Shown here in pieces: positions 7,860 through 15,258 of a stretch of 64,000 nucleotides of DNA (the first letter of the stretch is position 1; every line of letters begins with the position of its first letter). Location: positions 1,483,501 to 1,547,500 of the forward strand of contig NZ_JAUTBL010000001.1 of NCBI RefSeq assembly GCF_030819275.1. The letters run 5' to 3'. Both the position numbers and the translations under genes were made by a program. Below the pieces are notes generated by a model. That model saw only the letters and a program-made list of their open reading frames with translations, had not been told where the DNA came from and searched no databases. The DNA comes from Agrobacterium larrymoorei. Its GTDB lineage: Bacteria; Pseudomonadota; Alphaproteobacteria; Rhizobiales; Rhizobiaceae.

Positions 7860-9458
7860 TCAGGCGAAGTTGCCCATGCGCAGATAGTAGGATTCGGCGT
7901 CGCCCACTCGGCCATCTTCTCGCGCGCCATCCGAGACCGAATGATCGACCGGCTCATCATTGGCGGCCACACGCTCTTCCTGGCCGGATAGATCGTCTGG
8001 ATTGTCACGGCTCGCATCGTTCTGGTCGGCCTGGCCATGCCCGGCCTCTTCGCCAGCTTCGCCTTCGCTTCCCCCGTCAGAGGAGGGCCAGCGACCGCGC
8101 GGCGGTGCATCCTCATCACGTCTCTGCTCTTCAATCGGATAGTTGACGAACGGGAGCGGTGTGCCCGGCTTTATCGCCAGCGAGGCGACGGCGGATTGAA
8201 GCGCCGCTTGCTCGAAGACAATGGTCTTTCCGTCGGCAGCGGCCAAGGCGCGTGCGGCTGCTTGCGCTTCCGGGCGCACAATCCCGTTTGGCGTCTCTTC
8301 ATTTGGTGACCCGGCGGAATCGTCCTGCGTCTGACCGGATGTTGTGGCCTGCTGCTTTTTTGTGGCCTCGGCATCGGAGGCTTCTTCGTGCGGTGGGACT
8401 GGCAGAGCGGACAATGTGCCCGCGAGCGGATCGGCACGCTCAGGCACTCTACCCAAGAGGGCTGCCAATAGCAGTTTTTCCATCTCCTGTGGGCTCGCAC
8501 CATGAAGCTGCGCCGCAATCGTTGACGCATCCGCTTTCGAGAACGGAGCAAGAGCAGCGTCATCCATTGCATCATTTGACATCATCATCGGTAGCTCTGC
8601 GTTTGATAGAGGAGCGATGGATGATCCGGTGTTGCTGGACAAAGCGGCCTGCGCTTGGGTTGCGGGCGGCGAAGCTTGGGGTGCACCAGGGGCTGCGGGA
8701 ATGGAGGCTGTGGCTGGCGTGGTATCTTGGGGACGGAGCGGTGTCTGCGCCGTCATTCTTGCTGACGCCTCTGTTGAGGTTTGAGCCGCGGTGGACGCCG
8801 GAGAGGACGTATCGTCGATGAGCTCCCCTGTCGGCGCCGGAGTGGTGGGCAAAGGTTTGCCTGGTGGAGAGACGCTTTGGTCCGCTGTGAGCGGCGCTCG
8901 GGAGACCTGAAAGGCGGGTGGTGGTGCCTTGCTCGGCAGAAGAGTAAGGGCAGGGCTGTCCGGCAGGAGATCCTGAAGATAGGGCGGCAGTGTCACCTTC
9001 ACGCCATCTTTCGATTGCCCGACACGTGCAAGCTCCAGCATCACGGCCAGCCTTGCGGCGTTGGGTCCCGCGTTGTTTTTCAGAATGTCCAGCATGAGTG
9101 CAATCGTCATGCCCTTCAGCAACTTTCCGAGTTGCTGTTCCAGTGCAGCTTTCTGCGCCAATGGGAGAGATTGAAGCGCCGAGGTAAGACGGGTCACATA
9201 GGCTTCTGCATCTCCCCCTTCCAAACGCTCCATTCCCAGAAGCGAGCCCAGCACCTCTGTCAGCACAGTCCCAGTGCGATGAAGCTCGGCTTCACCTGAG
9301 ACAGCGCGTGCGGCGACGACCGGGGAGTTGGGCGAGGTATCCGAGATGGCCTGCGGGGCGGTTCGCTGACTGACCGGTGAACTGACCGAATCCTGCTTCT
9401 GCCCCGCAGTCTGCGAGGAAAGCTCTCCTGCTGTGACGGCACTGACGGGCGGCAACAT
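7860..9458 (-). CDS. Large low-complexity hypothetical protein
   Basis: The 532-residue product is not assigned to a family. It has three parts: an N-terminal leucine-containing helical region (about residues 60-160, including LPLAQKAALEQQLGKLLKGM), a long stretch rich in Pro, Ala, Thr and Ser (about 170-330), and an acidic C-terminal region rich in Glu, Asp, Gly and Gln that ends DAESYYLRMGNFA. There is no signal peptide or membrane segment. GGAAGAG precedes the ATG. The architecture resembles flagellar hook-length or secreted substrate proteins in a general way, but no flagellar gene is near, so no function is given. Confidence 0.7.
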   Translation of the reverse strand: MLPPVSAVTAGELSSQTAGQKQDSVSSPVSQRTAPQAISDTSPNSPVVAARAVSGEAELHRTGTVLTEVLGSLLGMERLEGGDAEAYVTRLTSALQSLPLAQKAALEQQLGKLLKGMTIALMLDILKNNAGPNAARLAVMLELARVGQSKDGVKVTLPPYLQDLLPDSPALTLLPSKAPPPAFQVSRAPLTADQSVSPPGKPLPTTPAPTGELIDDTSSPASTAAQTSTEASARMTAQTPLRPQDTTPATASIPAAPGAPQASPPATQAQAALSSNTGSSIAPLSNAELPMMMSNDAMDDAALAPFSKADASTIAAQLHGASPQEMEKLLLAALLGRVPERADPLAGTLSALPVPPHEEASDAEATKKQQATTSGQTQDDSAGSPNEETPNGIVRPEAQAAARALAAADGKTIVFEQAALQSAVASLAIKPGTPLPFVNYPIEEQRRDEDAPPRGRWPSSDGGSEGEAGEEAGHGQADQNDASRDNPDDLSGQEERVAANDEPVDHSVSDGAREDGRVGDAESYYLRMGNFA

Positions 9459-9697
9459 GGCGCGCTCTTCCTTCGGTCCGAAGCGCGTTGATCCGCTGTC
9501 ATCGCGTCGCAGCTTTGATGCTCAGGGATGCGCTCGAGCCTGTGCTCGTCATCCGCACCACCAGGGGATGATGTCCGGAGCCCGTCTATCGAAGGGAACG
9601 GAGGAATCATGAGAGCAATCATGACCGCAAATTATTAATCGACCGCTAACCATAAGTGCGTCCTAATCAAAGCACTCACTGTCGATACGAGTGATCC

Positions 9698-10324
9698 TCA
9701 ACTGTGGGCGAAGATGTCGGTATCGTCCCAGCCGAGAAGATCGAGCTTTGCGCGCGTGGGCAGGAAGGCGAAGCAGGCGGTTGCGTGGTCATAGCGGCCG
9801 TCACGGATCAGCCGGTAGGTCAGCTTATCGCGCAGGGCATGCAGGTGAAGAACATCGGATGCGGCATATTCGAGCTGCGCCGGGGAGAGCGTTTCGGCTG
9901 CCCAGTCGGAGGACTGCTGTGCCTTGGAGATGTCGATCTCCAGCATCTCTTTCAGATTGTCCTTTAGTCCGTGCCGATCCGTATAGGTGCGGCAGAGTCT
10001 CGAAGCGATCTTGGTGCAGAAGACCGGAGTTGTCGTCACGCCGAAGGTGTGGAACAGCACGGCGATATCGAAGCGGCCGTAATGGAATATTTTCTCGCGG
10101 CTTGGATCTTCCAGCATGGCGACGAGGTTTGGCGCTTCCTTCTGACCCGCGGCAATGCGCACCACGTCGGCCGTACCATCGCCAGGGGAGAGCTGGACGA
10201 CGCAGAGGCGATCGCGACGCGGCACCAGACCCAGCGTTTCCGTATCGACAGCGATAGCACCCGTATAGCGGGCGGCATCGCTCGCAGAAATATCGCCCTC
10301 ATGATAACGGATTTTGGCAGCCAT
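9698..10324 (-). CDS. RNase D-like 3'-5' exonuclease
   Basis: The 208-residue product has the DEDDy exonuclease motifs: AVDTETLGL (D27, E29), HYGRFDIAVL with the third Asp, and YAASDVLHLH with the catalytic Tyr and last Asp. It consists of the exonuclease domain only and lacks the HRDC domains of full-length RNase D, as is usual for the short alphaproteobacterial form. It probably trims RNA 3' ends. It is divergent from the deoxyribosyltransferase gene across 152 bases. Confidence 0.9.
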   Translation of the reverse strand: MAAKIRYHEGDISASDAARYTGAIAVDTETLGLVPRRDRLCVVQLSPGDGTADVVRIAAGQKEAPNLVAMLEDPSREKIFHYGRFDIAVLFHTFGVTTTPVFCTKIASRLCRTYTDRHGLKDNLKEMLEIDISKAQQSSDWAAETLSPAQLEYAASDVLHLHALRDKLTYRLIRDGRYDHATACFAFLPTRAKLDLLGWDDTDIFAHS

Positions 10325-10476
10325 TTGGTACTCCGGTGACGCGTCTTACAGTTCCGGCTATAGCGCAAAGCGCTGGCGGGCGATACCGCTTTTGGGTCCG
10401 GCGGTCTTGCCTCTTTGATGAGAGCCGGTTTAGGTTGCCCTTTCACATCCTTCCAGAGACGAAATTTCCCATATCC

Positions 10477-11046
10477 ATGACCAAGAAAATCTACCTCGCC
10501 GGACCTGAGGTCTTTCTCTCCAACGCGCGCGACATGTTGGATGCCAAGGCAAAGCTTGCCCGTGAAGCCGGGTTCACGCCCCTGTCTCCCGGCGATCTGG
10601 AGATCCCGCCAGCCGAGACCAAAACCGGCCACGGCTGCAACATCAATGCCATCGACGAGCATATGATGCTCAAGGCAGACGCCATCATTGCCAACCTGAC
10701 GCCCTTCCGGGGGATCGCCGCCGATGTCGGCACGAGCTTCGAGCTCGGCTTCATGTGCGCGCTCGGGAAGCCGGTGTTCGCCTATACCAATATGGCGAAG
10801 AACCATTTTACCCGCATCCACGATCATTACGATGGCGATGTCTCGTTGGGCGATGATGGGCGTTACAGAGGACCCGACGGGCTTTCAGTCGAGAACTTCG
10901 ACATGGTGGACAACCTCATGCTTCACGGCAGTATCCTGCGTCGCGGCGGCGCCGTTGTCGTCGGCGACGCGACGCCTGGGGAACTCTACACCGATCTTAC
11001 AGCATTCAAAGAGTGCCTGAAGCTCGCTGCGGCAAAGCTTCTTTAA
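10477..11046 (+). CDS. Nucleoside 2-deoxyribosyltransferase-family protein
   Basis: The 189-residue product begins MTKKIYLAGPEVFLSNA and contains DAIIANLTPFRGIAADVGTSFELGFMCALG, with the Asp and Glu expected of the nucleoside 2-deoxyribosyltransferase/RCL fold (PF05014). Such enzymes exchange or hydrolyse the N-glycosidic bond of deoxynucleosides. I chose the ATG at 10477 because the family starts at this residue. A 27-base gap separates it from the SDR gene, so they may be cotranscribed. Confidence 0.85.
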   Translation: MTKKIYLAGPEVFLSNARDMLDAKAKLAREAGFTPLSPGDLEIPPAETKTGHGCNINAIDEHMMLKADAIIANLTPFRGIAADVGTSFELGFMCALGKPVFAYTNMAKNHFTRIHDHYDGDVSLGDDGRYRGPDGLSVENFDMVDNLMLHGSILRRGGAVVVGDATPGELYTDLTAFKECLKLAAAKLL

Positions 11047-11073
11047 AACAGCACCATGACTCGGAGAGCAGAT

Positions 11074-11826
11074 ATGACAGCTACGATTCTCATCACTGGA
11101 GCGACCTCCGGCTTCGGCCTTTCCACCGCCCGCCTCTTTGCAAGCCATGGCTGGAAGGTCATTGGCACGGGCCGCCGGGCTGAGCGCCTGCAATCTTTGA
11201 AAGATGAACTTGGATCGTCCTTCCACGGTTTGGCTTTCGACATCACGGATCAGGAGGCAATGCAATCGGCTTTTGCCGACCTGCCCCCGGAGTTTTCCGC
11301 AATCGACGTCCTCGTCAACAATGCCGGTCTGGCGCTTGGAACGGCACCTGCGCCGCAAGTGCCGCTTCAGGATTGGCACACGATGGTCAACACCAATATC
11401 ACAGGCCTGTTGAACATCACCCACCACCTGCTGCCAACCCTGATCGAGCGCAGGGGCATCGTCGTCAACCTCTCGTCGGTCGCCGCGAGCTGGCCCTATG
11501 CCGGTGGCAATGTCTATGCTGGCACCAAGGCATTCCTGCGCCAGTTTTCCCTCGGTCTCCGTTCCGACCTGCATGGCAAGGGTGTGCGTGTTACATCCAT
11601 CGAGCCTGGTATGTGCGAAACCGAGTTCACGCTGGTGCGCACCGGCGGCAACCAGCAGGCGTCCGACACGCTGTATAAGGGCGTCAACCCGCTCCTGCCG
11701 GAGGATATCGCCAATACCATTCACTGGGTGGTCTCCCAGCCGAAGCACGTCAACATCAACGCCATCGAGTTGATGCCGGTGAACCAATCCTTTGCAGGCT
11801 TCCAGGTCCATCGAGACGCGCAGTGA
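11074..11826 (+). CDS. SDR-family NAD(P)-dependent oxidoreductase
   Basis: The 250-residue product has the classical short-chain dehydrogenase motifs: TGATSGFGLSTA at the N terminus, NNAG near residue 88, and the catalytic Ser, Tyr and Lys in NLSSVAASW and VYAGTK. Overall it resembles the YdfG group, which oxidises 3-hydroxy acids such as serine or 3-hydroxypropionate with NADP. The ATG at 11074 follows GGAGAG; an upstream in-frame ATG at 11056 would add six residues. The exact substrate is not shown by the sequence. Confidence 0.88.
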   Translation: MTATILITGATSGFGLSTARLFASHGWKVIGTGRRAERLQSLKDELGSSFHGLAFDITDQEAMQSAFADLPPEFSAIDVLVNNAGLALGTAPAPQVPLQDWHTMVNTNITGLLNITHHLLPTLIERRGIVVNLSSVAASWPYAGGNVYAGTKAFLRQFSLGLRSDLHGKGVRVTSIEPGMCETEFTLVRTGGNQQASDTLYKGVNPLLPEDIANTIHWVVSQPKHVNINAIELMPVNQSFAGFQVHRDAQ

Positions 11827-11927
11827 TCAAAAAAACGTCATATTAATAGCAGTTATGCAATTCACGCATTGCTGCCCTGCGAGGGCCGCGCTTTTCAGGC
11901 CGGGATGACCAGAGTATATATTGATCA

Positions 11928-12047
11928 TCGAAACGACGCACTCCTCCTCCCAGCGTCGCTCGATGTGGATTGGCGATACTCCTCCTCCCAATTGCCAATC
12001 AAGTTCAAAGCCTGCCGCACCTCCTCCCGCGGCAGGCTTTTTCTTTT
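11928..12047 (+). ncRNA. Alpha-r14-type (NfeR1-like) trans-acting small RNA
   Basis: Three consecutive hairpins each display an anti-Shine-Dalgarno loop. Hairpin 1 has CGACGC/GCGTCG (11934-11958) around ACTCCTCCTCCCA. Hairpin 2 has GATTGGCGAT/ATTGCCAATC (11968-12000) around the identical 13-base loop. Hairpin 3 has GCCTGCCGC/GCGGCAGGC (12010-12037) around ACCTCCTCCC and is followed by TTTTT, making it the terminator. Known alpha-r14 RNAs of rhizobia have this layout and pair with ribosome binding sites through CCUCCUCCC. A TATATT at 11917-11922 is a possible -10 box. The RNA is convergent with nasA. Confidence 0.88.
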
Positions 12048-12167
12048 CTGGATACCTCTCCTACATTTTGCTTTGCCTGCGGCGCGCGCGTGCGATCAAG
12101 GTTTCGCAAGAGATGGGTGCCGCATCGCGCGCCCAAAGCTTCCCCACCTCGTTGCCTATCGAAAATG

Positions 12168-14826
12168 TCACTCGGCTGAGGTTTTCAGGCAACCGTCGAT
12201 GATGGTGCGGATTTCCGCGCGGCAGGAACCGCAATTGGTCCCGGCGTTGACGCGCGCCCCTACCGCCTCAACCGTGTGGCAACCCTCGCGGATCGCGCTG
12301 GTGATCTGGTTGATGCCCACATTGAAGCAGGAGCAGACGGTGGCACCGGGATCGGGTCGTCCGGCACCGGGCCTGCCAGCGACAAGCGCGAACCGGTTGC
12401 CCATATCCTCATGCCGCTCGTTCAACTGCGTGACAGCCCAGTTTCGCGCAACCGCGACCGGTTCGGCCGCGATGAAAAGCGCCGCCAGCAATTTGTCGCC
12501 ATCGAAAAAGACCAGCCGAATGTCGCCGGTTCGATTGTCGGCATACCCAAGCGGCTCGATATGGGCATCGATCCCGAAGATGTCTCTGCTCCAGGAAATC
12601 CAGTCTTGCGGCATCGTGTCGAAGGCAAGCTCCAGACGATAACCGCCTTCGGCCTTGGCGAGAGCCCAATAGGCGCAATCCGGCTTTCGGGGAGCCATGG
12701 CACTCACCGCAAAGGCGTATGCCTTTGCAGGAAAGCGTCGGGCCGCAGCGGCGACGTTTTTCGATGCTGGTTGACCGGAATATGGATCGGTGGATGGCGG
12801 CACCAGCCTGTCGATCCGGGCATTGGCGGCGAACTGGTCGTTCCAATGCATCGGTACGAAGAGGCTGCCGCGTGCCTGCCTGTCGGTGACGAGTGCGCGC
12901 AGGACCACCGCGCCGAGCGGGCTTTCAACCTGCACCAGATCGGCGCTCGCAATTCCAGCTGCCATGGCATCGCGTGGATGAAGCTCGACGAAGGGCTCCG
13001 CGAGATGCGAAGACAGGCGGGCGCTTTTTGCCTGTGCGTGTCATGGTGTGCCACTGGTCGCGAATTCGCCCGGTGTTCAAGGTCAGCGGGTAGTCGGCGG
13101 TGGTGCGGTTGGTCTGCGGCAGAGCCGTCGGGACGAAGCGTGCCTTTCCATCCACATGGAAAAATTTGCCATCAGAGAAGAAGCGCGTCGTGTTTCGTGT
13201 TTCGCCGGAAGGCTGAGGCCAGTTGAAAGGCGCCATGTCGTCATAGGCTTGTGGCTCCACATCGGAATAAGCGCCGATATCGAAGTCGCGCGTGCCATTG
13301 TTCTCGAAGGCCGAAAGACTTGCGTGCTCGGCGAAAATCTCTGCAGGACTGGAATAGGTAAAGGCGTCCGGCTGGCCCATGCGCTTGCCGACTTCGGCAA
13401 ACTGCCACCAATCCGCCTTCGCTTCTCCGGGCGCCGTCAGATAGCCGCGCTGGCGGGAGATGCGTCTTTCCGAATTTGTGACGGTGCCATCCTTCTCGCC
13501 CCAGCCGAGCGAAGGAAGCAACACATGGGCGTGGCGCGCGGTATCGGTCGTCGCCATGATGTCGGAGACGACGACGAAGGGACATTGCTTCAGCGCCGCT
13601 TCCACGGACCCGGCATCGGGCATCGATACCACCGGGTTGGTCGCCATGATCCAGAGCGCCTTGATGCGACCATCGGCCACCGCCTGGAAAAGATCGACGG
13701 CTTTGAGGCCGGGCTTGTTCGCGATCGTCGGCGCTTGCCAGAAGCGCTGCACCCGGTCGCGATCCTCCGCGCTTTCGATCGCCATATGGGCGGCCAGCAT
13801 ATTTGCGAGACCACCCACCTCGCGCCCGCCCATGGCATTGGGCTGACCGGTCAGCGAAAACGGCCCCGCGCCGGGCTTGCCGATGCGGCCCGTCGCCAGA
13901 TGACAGTTAATAATGGCGTTGACTTTGTCGGTGCCACTGGACGACTGGTTGACGCCCTGGCTGTAGCAGGTGACGACTTTTTCGGTGCGCTCGAAAAGCT
14001 CATAGAAGCGGATGAGCTCAGCAAGGCTTAAGCCCGTTGCCTCGACGATGCTCGCCAAGCTGATGTCAGAGGCGGTTCGGACGGCTTCTTCGAAACCGAG
14101 CGTGTGGCTTTCGATATAGGTGGTGTCGAGCGTCGCGCCCTTGGCCAGATGCGCCAGCAGTGCGGTAAAAAGAGCCACATCGCCATCCGGTCTGATGGCA
14201 AGATGCATGTCCGCAATATCACAGGTCATGGTGCGGCGAGGATCGATCACCACCACCTTCATTTCAGGCCGTTCGGCTTTGGCCGCTGCAAGGCGCTGAT
14301 AGATGACCGGGTGGCACCAGGCGAGATTGGAACCGGTCAGGATGACGAGATCGGCGAGGAAGAGGTCTTCATAGAGGCCGGGAACGGTATCCGAGCCAAA
14401 GGCGCGGCGGTGGCCTGCCACGGAGGACGACATGCAGAGCCGCGAATTGGTGTCGATATTGGCCGACCCGATAAAGCCCTTCATAAGCTTGTTGGCGAGG
14501 TAATAGTCTTCGGTCAGCAATTGTCCGGACACGTAGAAGGCAACCGAATCCGGTCCGTGCATTGCGATCGCTTCGGAAAATTTCGAGGCGATGAGGTCAA
14601 GCGCCTCATCCCAGTTCACCCGTGCGCCGTCTATCTGCGGATAAAGCAGCCGGTTTTCGAGATCGAGTGTTTCGCCAAGGGCCGATCCCTTGGAGCAGAG
14701 CCTGCCGTAATTGGCCGGATGCTCCGGATCGCCCTTCACCGACACGCCGCCAGCATCATCGATTTTCGCGATGACGCCGCAGCCGACGCCGCAGTAGGGA
14801 CAGGTGGTCTTGACCTCGTGTGCCAT
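12168..14826 (-). pseudogene. nasA: Assimilatory nitrate reductase catalytic subunit, frameshifted
   Basis: The intact protein would be 885 residues: an N-terminal [4Fe-4S] site (C9, C12, C16, C44), a molybdopterin-binding oxidoreductase domain, and a C-terminal BFD-type [2Fe-2S] domain with CSC and CGSC. It reduces nitrate to nitrite in the cytosol. Translation from ATG 14826 leaves the frame after residue about 599, at five T (A5 in the coding sense) at 13025-13029. Four A would restore TGKSARLSSHLAEPFVELHP and join the remaining frame exactly. As written, the first frame stops at 12925 after 633 residues. Either the gene is broken or the run was miscounted. The overlapping stop/start region places it 2 bases after nirD. 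Confidence 0.9.
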
Positions 14827-14828
14827 GC

Positions 14829-15167
14829 TTACTCCGCAGCGATCATCGCGCTTTCAAGGGTGATGGAGAGGTTGCCTTCGATGTTGCGCACGGGGATGGT
14901 GCGCACAGCGCCTTCATCGGCCCCTTGCGCCTTGCCGGTTTCAAGCGAAATGACCCAATTGTGCAGCGGGCAGGTCACGGACGTGCCATGGACGATGCCT
15001 TGAGAGAGCGGGCCGCCCTTGTGCGGGCAATGATCCTCAATGGCAAAAACCTCATTATCCGCCGTGCGGAAAACGGCGATCTTGCCGGAAGGTGTTTTGA
15101 CGCAGCGGGCGCCGCGCAATGGAATGTCGGAAATATTGCCGATTTCGACCCAGTTCATCGTCGTCAT
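14829..15167 (-). CDS. nirD: Nitrite reductase (NADH) small subunit
   Basis: The 112-residue product is a Rieske-like NirD: it has CPHKGGPLSQG and CPLHNWVISLETG, so both Cys-x-His and Cys-x-x-His pairs of a [2Fe-2S] Rieske site are present. It partners NirB in reducing nitrite to ammonium in the cytoplasm. It lies between nirB and nasA on the same strand, 2 bases before the nasA start. Confidence 0.96.
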   Translation of the reverse strand: MTTMNWVEIGNISDIPLRGARCVKTPSGKIAVFRTADNEVFAIEDHCPHKGGPLSQGIVHGTSVTCPLHNWVISLETGKAQGADEGAVRTIPVRNIEGNLSITLESAMIAAE

Positions 15168-15191
15168 CCTATCATCGGTTGAAGCTTGAGA

Positions 15192-15224
15192 GATGGGGCG
15201 ACATCTCCTCCATGTCGCCCCATC
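15192..15224 (-). repeat. Intercistronic hairpin between nirB and nirD with GGAGGAG loop
   Basis: A perfect 13-bp stem (arms at 15192-15204 and 15212-15224) encloses a 7-base loop that reads GGAGGAG in the transcript. It starts about 35 bases after the nirB stop and ends 25 bases before nirD. No U-run follows, so it is not a simple terminator; it may stabilise or set the ratio of the two messages. The loop is complementary to the CUCCUCC loops of the nearby sRNA and of the nrtA leader. Confidence 0.7.
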
Positions 15225-15258
15225 CAGCGCTGTGCACCAAGGCCCTTAGGCCAAGCGG

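Noticed and set aside
13025..13029. Programmed ribosomal frameshift in nasA
   Set aside because: The sequence C-AAA-AAG resembles a minus-one slippery site, but the frame needed downstream is plus one, and the family does not use frameshifting.
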